From assembly GCF_008831285.2 (NCBI RefSeq), contig NC_045148.1, positions 11,202,183 to 11,266,182 on the forward strand: 64,000 nucleotides of DNA, read 5' to 3'. The notes under the pieces were generated by a model that was given only the letters and a program-made list of their open reading frames with translations, was not told where the DNA came from and did no database searches. Below are positions 50,527 to 62,480 of this stretch, piece by piece. Position numbers and translations under genes: made by a program. The stretch is from Nymphaea colorata. Its lineage: Eukaryota > Streptophyta > Magnoliopsida > Nymphaeales > Nymphaeaceae. The stretch's first letter is position 1, and every line of letters begins with the position of its first letter.

Positions 50527-53500
50527 TTAACCTGAAGGGTTGTTGCTTCCAGGGTTATCTCTGGCTTTGCTTTGTCTAGGACTGGTCTTGGACGCAACCG
50601 AGTTAGCTTTGCTAGGTATGAAGACGCCTGTGCCAGCAGGTGGTACCTTCCTCCGGATGATGAGGGGCCACCCTGCTGCAACCGAGACCAAGGGGACATG
50701 GAGGACTCCCCACCTGGGGACTCCGCCTGCTAATGTCCTGCAGCTACGAGGGCTGCTGCTGACCAACTTGCCCGAGAGGGCCTTCTCCTTCTCCTGCAGC
50801 CCGCTCGCCTGCCAAAGCGTCATTTTCCTCGCCAGCAGGGGCTTCTTGGTGCTCACCAGTTGCCGACTATGGTTGTTGGGCTCTGCAGAAACCTTGACGA
50901 ATGTCACTGTAGCTCTCTTATTTGGAGAAGGGCATATCGCGTGAGTTGTGCTTGCACTGTTCCCTCGCATCACTACGAGTGACCTGCATGGCCAAGATGA
51001 GTATAAGGAGATTTCATCAACTGAGGTAGCGAAGGCATTGAACCTGAGCATTCAACGGAAGAAAGGGATTGGAAGATTTGAAGTTTGAGCCAAGTTGCTA
51101 CGCATACCCTTCATTGAGGGGGAGTTCCAGCGAGCCCTTGTAGTTTCCATGGCGGTCACTCATTAGAATTCGGCCGAAGACCATCTTGCAGTCGGAAGTC
51201 AGTGAAATGGTAGAGATTGGTTGCTCAATATGTGGTGGTTTCAAGTATGGTTGAGAGCATTCCCCCTGCACACAAAAGTTCAGTTACTGTTAGTCCAGCC
51301 CGACGAAGGGGCAGAGCAAAAATATTTTTCCAGTCCTTGCATGGAAGTGCAAAGCCGGGAATAAAATTGAGGCAGTCAGAGGCACACAACGCCTCCACTT
51401 GCTGACAAGTCCAACACTTAATTGATCTTCATATGGAAAAGGGTATAGGCACTAGGGAACGGTTATGGTCTTGGTTACAGTTTTAAATATTTGGTATCGA
51501 TATTCAATGAATGTCATGGTGTAATGAAGATGTAGCACTTGAAGGAACCGCTGGTGTGACAGGCGATCTCAACAGCCCAAGTTCAGGAATGCTGATGTGG
51601 CTTATTCTAAGAGAAAACACAAAATTTTGCTACCTGGTGCCAAATATCGGTCCTCCTATGGTGCAGGATTTTGAAGATAAATTCCGGCAAACAGGGATAG
51701 GTTGAGTTGTTAAGAATAGTAGCTCCATTGACTTTCATTAGGGGCTAGTCGGTCATAGGAACAATTAAAGAGGGGCCTATAGCATGCGGTTCCTTTGAAA
51801 AGCATTGGCCTAATTGTGCTACACACTTCATGAAGTTCCAAGGTTTACCTCGTCAAAGTAGTTGATAATACAACAATTCGGTTTTCTGCTTTCTGGTATT
51901 AGACGCCAAGCCACCAAGCGATCAATAATAGCTTCATAAGCAGCTGGAATTGGTTCAACGTTGACTGCAAACAAAGAACAGCTCAAGGATCTGTTAAATC
52001 GGAATAAGCACACACACAGAAATGGACGCAAAAAGAAGTGAGACCCTTAAGTATTCAAGTATTTACTTGGCTTCTCCTTCTGGCCAAAGATTGGGACTCC
52101 AAGCTGTATCATCTCTCTTTTGTTACCTTTCACTTGCTTGTTGAAGGATATGTATGTCTCACCTGAATTCGGCGTGCCAAAAACAATTGCTGAGAAGTCA
52201 ACAAGGATACAAATTGAATAACAACATGAGCACGGACACAGATAAGCACACACTTTTGGGGAAATAGGAGTAAAAAGTAAAGATTCATCCACGTTGTCTT
52301 TGGATTCTGCTTAGTGAACTCCAGAATAAATGCTCTACATTTTGTTATAAATTCTCCTTGATAACCAAGTAAAAATCTGAAATTTCTATAGTACGATTAG
52401 GAGCCCCTCTCTCTCTCCCTCCCTCATCCTTGTGGGAGAGAAATTTCCGTAAGTTCCAACCCGGAGGGCCGGAACGAAATAAGCATCGTCAGCTGAAGAT
52501 TCAGTTTCGTTGACAAGACAGGAGAAATACTTTGGGATTTCCCATATTCCATTGAAGAGCCTCGATAAAGAATACTCAGTTGGGCACAATATTCATTTCG
52601 CCTCGAAGATGCTCGTGCACCTATCATGCATCAGCAACTACACTCAGATTATAGCCCCCTTTTCACGCTTAATCTCGTAAATAAAAAATAACCAAAGCTA
52701 GCTAAAATATTAGGCTGATCATATTTGGATAAACTATATTAGGCTGATCATATTTGGATAAACTATATTAGGCTGATCATATTTGGATAAACTATATTTA
52801 ACCACTCGTTGTTGATCAAATAAATTTATTAAAAAGGGATTTCAGAGAGGAACGCGCAGCTATATTACACTATGGACGTTAAAGAGAAGGAGTTTATGCC
52901 AAAATTAGTCTCAGCCTCTCGTGCATTGTTTCCTGAAACAGTTGCCGATGCTCATTTCGTTTCACTAGTTATAAGAAAGGAAAAGAAAACCTACCTGAGA
53001 GCTCCCCTTTCTGACCAGCTACACGCAGCTCATTGGCAACGGAAAGCAGATCGGAGAGCTCCTGATCGATAAATATATCATCGTACAACTTTAAGCCTTT
53101 TACAACATTAACCTGCAAACAAGATACAATAAAAATTAGAGTGGTTTTATGCCTAGCTTCTGACAAGGATCAGGGGCACTTCAAGGTGTATCTACCTAGA
53201 TAAATTCACACACGCACACACATAGACATGTAGAGACGCATGAACGACACACACAGACACGAGCACAGTCGCACATAACACACGCACAGGCAAGCAAATG
53301 TGCGAGTAAAATAAAAAAGAAACAAGGGAAAACAAGTCTTGAATCGTATAGAACTCGCCATGTGTCCATCTATTGTCTCCTTTGCACTGAAACCTTTAGT
53401 GGTCCTGACCCTTGCCAGCCTTTGATTACAATCATCACGTTCAGAGGAAGTGTGAACATCTTCCAAAGCAATTGGACTGTTTGAGATTCCTAACACCCAA

Positions 53501-56500
53501 AACAGAAAATCGGCTGTAAGAAATATACAACCATTTAACTGGAACTCAAAATGGACTAAGGATGACAACTGAACGCCCAGGGAAACTACTTTTACAACCC
53601 AGGAAAACTACTTTTACAACCCAGACCAACAATTCCTAACATGAAAACTCATATCTAGTGCCATTTTTCAATCTCGATCTAAAGTCTGTCATCCCAATTT
53701 TCCTTTCGCTATCTCCAGGTCCAACAGGCATGCTAAAGTACCGTGAACAAAAAGAACCTAAAAGAGCAGTTCATACTATTGCATTACATGAAATGATGTA
53801 GTCAAGCGCGCTAGCGACCATGCACGTTTTTACTGAACTATGGCTCACGTAAGGGCAGATATGAGGGCAGTCAGCCACTATTGAATGCCCTGGAATGCCT
53901 AAATCAGTTGTTCATTAATTTTTGATCGATGGATATTTGCATAATCATCGCAACAATTTTTGTGCACAAAGAAAATTATGCTGTTAAACAAGCCTAATAT
54001 CATTCCCCACTTGCCGGGGAATTACTCCCAAGCCAATCAGCATTCACGTCCTGTTTCACGCTAAAAGAATTCGAACAATTTACTTCTCTAAGAGAAACTG
54101 CTAGGAACCACGTGTTCCTTTAACGCCTCAACCGCAACTAGCGATGTTGGGGTAGTGAAAATGACGAAACTCAAATTGAGGAATGCACAGGAGTAGAACA
54201 GAATAGGAAGAGACCTAATTAACAGTCACAGCAACAGCATACAGTTGAACAGTTGGTAAGGTAGTGCCTTGCATTTGTTTTATTCACCACCAACAACCCC
54301 GCCTTGACTAGTGGTTAAAACGGTCGATTCTATGAAGAAGGATATATGACTTTTGACTTTCCTAGACGGAGACTAATCGCCCCTTTGACAATATGAGTTC
54401 CTGATTACATTTTTCATACGATACATGTGACTTTTCATAGGGAATCTCGTCTTCGGGAAGGGTAGAAAGTGTGCATTCCCGTACAGGCAAACTGTTCGAG
54501 AATAAAAAACACTCCACGGGACCATGAAAAGATGGGGCTGAGCACGGCGCCAAATTATCGGGGTCAGTTCCTCACGGCTCTCCTTTATAAATGGCTATGA
54601 AAAAGCCTCTTAACTGCTTTCCATGAAATAAGGAGGACCCAGACGACAATTTGCGGGCCTGTTTTTTAACTTTCCTTTCCAGTAAGGCCAAGAGAAAACT
54701 CCCTACAACCATCGCTGTACATTAGCAGGCGTTCCAGTTGCCTATTTCGAGGACCCCGCCAACCGTAGAAAGGGGTAAACTTTTTTGTCTTTTTCGACGG
54801 CTTCAATTGTAATTGTTCACCAAACATGAAAAGCTGAAGCGATAGGAACAGTGTTTTGAAAATGAACAGAAGAGATTCGTCACCAAGTCCAAGCAACGAC
54901 CCAGCCTCCGACAGACGGACAATATTAGTGAGCCCGTATTTGTTCCAGCCTGACCTACATGCTCTCTCTTCCACTAAAACTGTCAATGATCGCCTGACAA
55001 AGGTACAGGTTGAAAAAAAAGCTGGCCACAAGCAAGTGCAGCGACCTGGAAAGTTCCTGCTTCTTACACATCCAAAATTAACCTGCTTTATTCATTCATT
55101 CCTTGACTTTCTGCAACTGTACATCTAAGGCAGAAGCAGGCTGTTTCTAGTTGTTTCACGCGTGTGAGAGGAGGGTAAGAGTGTTCGAGCGACAAAACAT
55201 AATCGAGTCAAATAATGCACAACCACGATCTGCAATCTCCATCCTCCAGCACCATGGCGACAGACTATTGACACTATGTCCCACTTTTTGTTTCACACGG
55301 ACGCCCTGCTTGACCTCATAGGGAGTAGGGACTCTAATCTGAAGAGTCGCCTTTATTCGCCCTACAGGGACTGTAGGACATATAAAATTCAAGATAACAT
55401 GATTATGTCGTCATTTTCACGGCCTGTTGGAGAATGCGCTTGAGGAAGATGGTAGAGGTCATTCTTTTCTTTCTCCTTTCTTTTGAAGCACAGAAAACAA
55501 ACCCAATGTCCACCGAAAAACAAATCACCATAAAAGTAAGTTGTTTCAAATTTTCCCAAGATCGCTGCATTCACACTCATATTAACCCAAGTAGTTGAAC
55601 TATTGAATGTGGTTATGAAGAAAGACCTATTTTCTTAAAAAATATTTCCCAAAATCATATCAAGAAAATAAAACTTCCTAAAAAAATATTATCAGCTTGA
55701 TAACCTAGTAAAAAGTACGTTCGTGGCTTCTCCAACTGGACTTTATCCAAATTCTCCCAGAAAATGTACACTGCATTCACTCTCTTATTGACCATGGACA
55801 AGGTAAATAAAATACCTCCTCATGGAATCTAACTACTTCCAGCTTTTAATATTCACAAAGTTTCACCCAAAAAAAAAAAAGGCAGCTCTGCGTCATTCAA
55901 ACGCCCCTTCTTTGACCAAAGGTTGCCCCGACTATCACATCCGGTTAGCGGAAAGGCTAGATAAAAATCCCCATAACCTGGCGCTGCCAAGGCAGATCCG
56001 AGATGATCGAAGAGTACACATGGCAGCAGATGACTTGACTTTTAGATTCTCCAATGGCTCCACCGTCCCACGCCCTTTACTTGTCTCTCACTAGAACCAA
56101 GACCTATCTCTCACTTGAACCACCAATTTAGGCGCCGGCATAAATGGCGTTTGGCTGCAACTTCAAAACCCTGTTCCCACATGCTGAATAACAAATTCCC
56201 CTTAAAGAGTAACAAGGCCGTTCACTGGGGCCCGACCTCAGCGCGTCTAAACGGACTAGTCTTGGCCCAACAATTGAGTGTCAAAGCCAATCAAGGGTCC
56301 ATGACCTGACCCAGGTTAATGGATTGAATCCGTTTATGAATCCCATTGCAAATTTTTTGAACATGCCCGATTAAAGCAATTAAGTTAAATTTATAAAACG
56401 TAAAATTATACAGTATAACAATAATATAGCAATGTCTCATGTTTAATGAGGTTAGGTTGGCCTGAACCAAACAACCTGCTCCCATTAAACCCAGTCCCTG

Positions 56501-59201
56501 CGCAGCCTACCGAAGATCCTGAAATCTTGCGGCTTTCAAGGTGAGGGTCTCAAACAGGCTCCGAGGCAGCAAAGGAATTTCCATCGTCAGAAGCGAGCCG
56601 CACTATTTCTAGGTGCCGACGACTCAGATGATGGGGTTCGCACCATGGGGCAAAACTATTGGCGTCTTCCAGGGGAGAGGACAAAAGATCAACGCGAATT
56701 CTGTGACCCCAAGGAGGCACATGGATCAAGGGAGAGAGAAGACAGCCGAGGGCCGAGGCAATTCACTTGGGAGCTCCTATGGCTCACCAGTCACCAGCGC
56801 GTGGTGGCCTAGCGTGGCCCGTGTGGACCACACCACACACCTCCTAACAACACCAGACGCACTAAATAAATACCTCGCGAACAGTGAGCAGATCGTGCAA
56901 TCTTGGCAAAGGAAAACTTATTTCTAAAAGGATCTACAATTTTCGGTGGTCTTTCTTTCTTGGTAGCTTATGTACTTTTCAAGAAGCTCTGATAAGGGCA
57001 TTGCTCACAGCAGGACGAGACCAATTAAAGGCACAGGTCTGCTAGAAATGGACTTCAAAGTCCACCATTCTAAAGGAAGTAGTAGTATCAAATTGAATAA
57101 TCCAAACCAGCTTCTCTTAACATAAGAATACGCTTCACCTTAATTTGTATTAAAGGCGTCTATTCTCCTGCCAACCATATTTTAAAAAATGAAAAGAAAA
57201 AAAAAAAAAACTACTGATTCATGCTCTTCAAACAATCACATGCAATTGTGGGCTTGGAATCAAGCTTGAAAGCTTTGAGTCGGAGGATAAGAGTTAGATG
57301 GCCGAAACTTGTTCCTTGAAATTCCCCCAACACTTTGATAATAGTGAAAAAGAGTCGCATCGGTTGTCAAAGGCAGGAGAATCCGAAACGTATCGCGTAC
57401 ATTCCGGGACTCTAACAGCATTACTCAGCCACAAGGGCATAAAGGCACGGAGCGGTCTTTCTGGACCTCAACTTTTTCCGATTCCCTTCCGGCAACGACA
57501 CGACGGATAGCACCAAGTTGTAACAGAGTGGGAAAAAGGAAAGAAGACCGGAAAGAACAAAACGGAAAAAGTGGATGCCACACGACGGTTCCCCGCGCTA
57601 CTGTTACGTCCTAAGTCGGTCATTCCGTCAACTCTGGAGAAATATGAGAATCAAGCGAGAACGAATCGAGTTCGCGCTCTATTGGGTGGAACGAGGAAAC
57701 CCAATCATTTGGCAACGGCGTTGTCCCAGATTGTGCCCCGATTGGCTCCGAGAGTGACAGGTCCGTCGATGGTGTTCTTGTTTTGGCTGTCGCTTGTTTT
57801 GGCTGGGGCAGATGAATCGGAACGGGCATGAAAAGTACAGGGGAAGCTTCTCCTTGCGCCGTCTGTCAGAGCTCGGCCTGGCAACCGAATAGTAGAGTCG
57901 GCCGAGACGATTCCGACAATATTCTAAGTTTCTAGCCCAAATGCATAGAGGCTCTTGGGCTTCCGGTTCAGATGAAAGACCTAAGACAGACGCGACTCGG
58001 AAATGGGAGAGCAGTATTGCTGCTCGCTTTTAGGAGTTAGCCGCCGAGTTCGTGGTCAACGACGGCCCGCTCGGCTCGTTTCTGGTTGCTAATTGGAGCC
58101 CTTGAGACGAATTCTTCTTCCTAAACCCCAGGAATTCCACACAAAATGACTCGGGAAAGCAAGTATGTCGCGCATGGCACAATACAGAATGATAATGTCT
58201 GATGAGAGCATCGAAGCTCGTTCTGCAATCCGATTGGTCAGAGGCCTCATTTGAGGCTAGATCGTCTCGCACCGGTATTCACTCGGCGGGACGATTTGAA
58301 TCCTCGCGTTTCTTCCACACTCCCCTGCAATTCTCCCACTTCCCCTCCCTACAGACAACTTCCTCTCAAGCTCCGGCAAGCATGAGGATCAAATGACTAT
58401 CTATCAAAATACTTCAAATAAATGGGGTTGAAAAAACTTACCTGAAACTGCGAGATCGCCAGGCGCCGGAACGTCCTGATCCACAGGCGACGCTTCCGCC
58501 TGCACATCCGTCGTCGCAGCATCCGATGCCCATTCGGTCTCCGATTCCAAAACCCTAACCGTGACACCTTCCTTCTTTTCCTCCTCCTCGACCGGTTGCT
58601 CCGTCTCTAACTCCAAGCTTTCCGGCTCCTCAGCCGCCTCCTTCTCCACGGCCGCCGCTGGGATCCCAATGCTCCTCTCCTCCTCCAGATTTCCCTTACT
58701 CCTCTCTTCCTCCTGCTCCTCCGGGTTTCCCTTACTCCTCTTTCCCTCCTCCTCCTCCTCCGGGTTTCCCTTGCTCCTCTCTTCCTCCTCCTCCCCCACG
58801 GTCTCCTTCGTCACCTCATTTCTCGTATCCGTGTCCTCCTCCTCCACTTCCTTCCTGCAATCAGTTGTCTTCGTCGGCACCACCGACACCGCCGTCCTAC
58901 TCTTCACCTCCTGCTTCCTCGCCCGTTGGGCGGCTACGGCGGCGGTGGCGTCACGGAGCGCGAGGACGACCTCCGCGATGGAGAAATACGTCTGCGTCTG
59001 GAGGATGGGAATCCAATTCATCCGCCGACGGTGGATGGCCGCAAAGACCTGATCATATTCCGGCCAACGATCGGGGCCGCTGACGACCCTGAGGTGTTGG
59101 CAGAGCGCGTCAATGATGGCGTTAGCCGCCGTGAACTCGCCCTTAAACCACGCCAGCAGGGCGTCGGTCGCCGGGTTCCGGACGGCTTTCACGGTTTCCA
59201 T
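50527..59201 (-). CDS. ALKBH10B: ALKBH10B-type 2-oxoglutarate/Fe(II) RNA demethylase
   Basis: Seven coding exons on the minus strand: 58442-59201 (ATG), 53359-53489, 52995-53112, 52067-52162, 51849-51964, 51108-51265 and 50527-50983 (TAA); 1836 nt, 611 aa. The N-terminus (about 10-90: ALLAWFKGEFTAANAIIDAL, MNWIPILQTQTYFSIAEV) matches the plant ALKBH9/10 helical domain. Residues 100-250 are disordered and acidic. The dioxygenase part begins VNVVKGLKLYDDIFIDQEL. Predicted Fe(II) ligands are H419 and E421 (PPHIEQP; an H-x-E, as I recall for Arabidopsis ALKBH10B) and H474, with R483 for 2-oxoglutarate (CPSPNKR). The tail has the family AGTGVFIP motif. ALKBH10B removes m6A from mRNA and promotes flowering. 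Intron 1 is 4.95 kb; intron 2 has a GC donor. The in-frame GTG at 59231 is not used as start because an ATG follows. Confidence 0.9.
52709..52795. repeat. 29-bp perfect tandem triplication
   Basis: Three identical units beginning attaggctgatcatattt at 52709, 52738 and 52767, in the intron between ALKBH10B exons 3 and 4. Confidence 0.95.
53358..53359 (-). other. Non-canonical GC 5' splice site (ALKBH10B intron 2)
   Basis: The exon ends ...CACATG and the intron begins GCGAGT, one substitution from the consensus GTGAGT. Only this border joins the phase-0 acceptor (TTTGCAG|GTTAAT) in frame; the nearby GTTCTA site would create a stop directly. Confidence 0.65.
53490..58441. other. Long ALKBH10B intron 1
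   Basis: Frames of 60-105 codons occur on both strands (for example 56613-56927 and 57571-57831) but have no recognisable domain. The 55.9-58.4 kb part is more GC-rich and may include old transposon DNA. No embedded gene is supported. Confidence 0.45.
53578..53623. repeat. 23-bp tandem duplication
   Basis: The phrase aaactacttttacaacccag occurs twice, in ALKBH10B intron 1. Confidence 0.75.
58680..58810 (-). repeat. Coding minisatellite in ALKBH10B exon 1
   Basis: On the sense strand a unit of about 39-48 nt encodes E-rich text around RSKGNPEE, repeated as ERSKGNPEE, KRSKGNPEE, ERSKGNLEE and ERSIGIPA. It lies wholly within the disordered acidic linker. Confidence 0.85.
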
Positions 59202-59253
59202 TGGGTGCAGTTCCGGTGGTTGTGGAGTCACGCCGGAAAGCCGCCGCCGGCCA

Positions 59254-59257
<4 letters not shown>

Positions 59258-59290
<33 letters not shown>
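59258..59290. repeat. (CT)n microsatellite, ALKBH10B 5' leader
   Basis: About sixteen CT units 57-89 bases upstream of the ATG (GA on the sense strand), probably in the 5' UTR. Confidence 0.85.
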
Positions 59291-59291
<1 letters not shown>

Positions 59292-59872
59292 GAAACGCAA
59301 TGGAACAACGACTCCGACGACGACGGCGATCTTTTTCGCTTTGGGGGGTTTGTTAGCGGGGAGGCGGAACGGCCGGTGAGGGCATTGGCCCTTTTATGCA
59401 GCAGGGCGGGGCCCAGTGGCTGACGTGGAAGTTGATGTGGCGAGGAATGGGAATGAATCGCCGAGGTGGCGGACTATTTTGAGCGGGAGATAAAAGTGGA
59501 AGCTTCCCTTGGGGCGGGACGATAAAAAGTCCTTGCATTTGGTGGAAACGGGTCGGATACTCGAAGTGGATCCAATCCAATCTTTTACGTCAGACAAAGT
59601 CGCGACTCGCGTCCAGTGAACATTCCAAACCGGTTCGGGACCTTCAATCCAGGATCCTGTCAACGATTCTCTAATTACGAATGTTGGCTCTTGTACTTCA
59701 CCTAGGGATTTCTGTTTCTATTCTTTTTTATATCTATTACATTTGCATGACATTTAGTCTTAACTTTTAAAATATTAAATTTAATATTTGATCCGTTGTT
59801 CATCTTTAATCAAAATCAATTATTGCGCTTAGAGTCACTACAAGCATGAGTGCGATGCGGGCAACACTAGGT

Positions 59873-60017
59873 CAGTGGCGGAGCCACATATAGTGGGTGT
59901 GAACAACTGCCCAGCTTTTCAATTTTTTTTCATTCTTACATTAAAATAGTTTAATATTTACTTTATATTATACATGTAAGTGCTTTTTGTATAAAAGCTT
60001 TTCTCGCTCTGTCACTG
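59873..60017. mobile_element. hAT-like MITE, about 145 bp
   Basis: Begins CAGTGGCGGAGCCA and ends CGCTCTGTCACTG, which are inverted repeats matching at 11 of 14 positions. The CAG...CTG termini suit the hAT superfamily. Interior GTGTGAACAACTGCCCA is shared with the element at 37704. The flanking 8-mers differ, so the target duplication has decayed. Confidence 0.6.
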
Positions 60018-60582
60018 CCCATGCTCGTGAATACGGCGGACATGAAGTCCGATCGGTTCGATCTGGTAAGAGACGGCTTTAGCATCTTTTACTGTACCAA
60101 CCAAACTCGTGAAGTTAGATAGTACCGAACCGGTGCCCCCATCCTCCCGTCAAGCCTTCACGAGAAGCGCTCCTCTCTAATTAAATTCCCAAACATAATA
60201 ATAAATGGAGCTTCATTTCTTGAAACGGAAATAAATAATTATACAATAAAAGAATTCAACGACATTAAATATTTAAAAAATAAGAAAAGGCCTCGATTAG
60301 GCCTATTCTAAGTATATGTTTAAGGACAAGCGTCATAAAAAAAAAAAACTTCATAGTGAACCTCAATTTATAGTCAAATATTTGAAAAATTAAAGCGCAT
60401 CAAAATTAAAGGCATGCAGTTATATTAAAAAAAGGAAGGACCCAAGATACTAAAAAATGCGATAGTTTTTGTTCGAATAGTTATATATAAATTCCAGCAA
60501 TTGTAGTCTGAAAACGTCAACCGGGCTTAATAACACCGATGGCACACTTCACGAGGCTCTAGTATGGGCTTCACATAGCAAA

Positions 60583-60584
<2 letters not shown>

Positions 60585-60629
<45 letters not shown>
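60585..60629. repeat. (TA)n microsatellite
   Basis: About 22 uninterrupted TA units. Confidence 0.95.
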
Positions 60630-60632
<3 letters not shown>

Positions 60633-61055
60633 CGTATAATTAAATTTCGTTTAAGACCAGAGGACGACATTTATTGACGTGTTGGCATTCCTTGCATCTA
60701 CACGTGTTTTGCATTTATATTACAATATAAAATGTTGGTAATATGTACATACAATTATATGTATACATTTTTCTCATTTACTTGTTTATATTTAAATACA
60801 TGCGCATGCAGAAATTTATAAAGCTTCAACGACCGATCGACCCATAAGTTTTTATTTTATGCATTGGATCCAGATCTGGGTCTCCCTCACGGGTCTGGAT
60901 CCGACCCATATTCATTGGTAGAAGACGTCGATTTTGAATCTTTAGGCTGCTTAGACGCCGGTCAAAGCAAAATAGGCCGAGTTTTCTTATTCATTGACCA
61001 GACGCCCAACTAAAAACATCGCTTTGAGGTGAAATTCCTTGTTTCTAGAGTTTAT

Positions 61056-61160
61056 GTCCGAGCATTGGCCGAGCGGGTCAACGCGCCTGGGTTCGAGTCA
61101 TCGGGCTCGAGAAGGGAGAGAAGCGTGGAGGTCACGACTCTTTCAAAGAAAATTCCCGCC
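61056..61160 (+). mobile_element. SINE-like tRNA-derived head
   Basis: TGGCCGAGCGG (61066-61076) is a near-perfect polymerase III A box and GGTTCGAGTCA (61090-61100) a near-perfect B box. They are only 24 bases apart, too close for a functional tRNA, and no acceptor stem can be drawn. Best read as the head of a SINE or a tRNA-derived fragment. Confidence 0.5.
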
Positions 61161-61367
61161 CAGCAGCATCGTATGAACTGTTGCCACGCATGGACGACTT
61201 TCTCGTGACTATGGCAAATTACCAAACCGCCCTTGGTGTTGAGGAGACGGAATTTGGAGCCGTGGGTCCAAAGCCGATGCGGTGGACGAATTCGAAACAG
61301 TATTCGCCAGTCGCGTTTGTCAGCCTTCTTCTATATATATTTGTATGGAATGAATCTTGGTAAGACC

Positions 61368-61370
<3 letters not shown>

Positions 61371-61405
<35 letters not shown>
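61371..61405. repeat. (AT)n microsatellite
   Basis: About 17 AT units; its translation makes the YIYIYI start of a spurious frame. Confidence 0.95.
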
Positions 61406-61408
<3 letters not shown>

Positions 61409-62364
61409 GTACGCCAAAAGATATGAATGTTTGTAAATTAATGCCCGTCAACCTAAATTTAATAGCTCTGCTGCTCCTTGCTTTCTTAAGCATAGTTAGT
61501 CGGCCTAATAATGAGACAACGCATGGCCAGTTTGATTCTCGTAGGCGCACTATGTTTTATATAAATAGAGTTGGCGTGTTATACTATATATTGGTTTTCA
61601 TATCAAACACCGATGAACCTAAAAGGAAGGGAGCTTCGACTCTCACTTATAGTGTAGATTATCGTATGTTTACTCGAATTTTATATACTTTTAAAATAAA
61701 TATGTATATTTGCTTAGTATATTTTCATGATGTTGGTACCCGCGCTAGCAAGAGACAAAATGCAGCTGATGATCGCAAGTGGGAGATGAGCCGTCTCGTT
61801 GCACCTAATATAGAGATCGGAGTACAGTGCGGCTCGAAGCGTGAGTTAATCCCAAATTTCTTGGATCGAAAAAACCCTGAAAGTCGAGGCTGAAAAGGTA
61901 AGTCGACATTTCTCCTGTGTTTCCTAAAACACCCTTAACAATAATTTAGTCATTGTATGGAGTAAGATCGCACGCGGAGCGTGGGCTATGATTGATGAGA
62001 ATCCGAATATAATACGCCTTTGACCGATGGAGGACGCTCACGTCGTTTTGATGCAAGAGCAGGGCGATTTCCGTCAACTAGAAGTTTTCGACTCCATGGA
62101 AAAAATAACGAGAGTGAAATACGTCCAAAGGGAGAGGGGGCCGGCCGTCGCCCGTCGCCCGTCGGCCGCTGGCTGCCGAGGAGAAATGGGAACAACGGGA
62201 GCGAGGAAAGCACGTGGAGCACCACAAGTTCGGATCCACCAACCGCTTAGGTCGCTTTCGAGCCCGCTCTCGTTGAAAGAAAGATGCCCGAGCCGGGTCG
62301 GGCTAGGTCGGCGAGCCCCATTGTGAATTTTGATTTCCCCTTGATCTATATTAAGATATGTGCA

Positions 62365-62480
62365 ACTAACAAGCTCGAGCTCACTGAGCCTAGTCGAGTT
62401 TGAGTTCACAAACTCAGCCTGACCTGCTCGAGTTAACTCGGCATGATTTGAACTCGACTCGACTCAACTCAACTCGTGAA
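62365..62480. repeat. CTCGA-rich dispersed-repeat-like sequence
   Basis: Many overlapping gctcgag, actcgac and actcgag words in both orientations. Such CTCGA-rich text is typical of dispersed plant repeats; no element borders could be set. Confidence 0.4.

Noticed and set aside
50540-50944. 134-codon plus-strand frame
   Set aside because: Antisense shadow of ALKBH10B exon 7.
58561-59052. 163-codon plus-strand serine-rich frame
   Set aside because: Antisense shadow of ALKBH10B exon 1; Ser/Phe bias comes from the Glu-rich linker.
59202-59231. GTG-initiated extension of the ALKBH10B frame
   Set aside because: No ATG; the methionine at 59199-59201 is the first good start.
61056-61140. Functional tRNA-Ser/Leu gene
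   Set aside because: A and B boxes are too close and no cloverleaf or acceptor stem forms.
61357-61893. 178-codon plus-strand frame
   Set aside because: Starts in an (AT)n repeat and has no recognisable domain or splice context.
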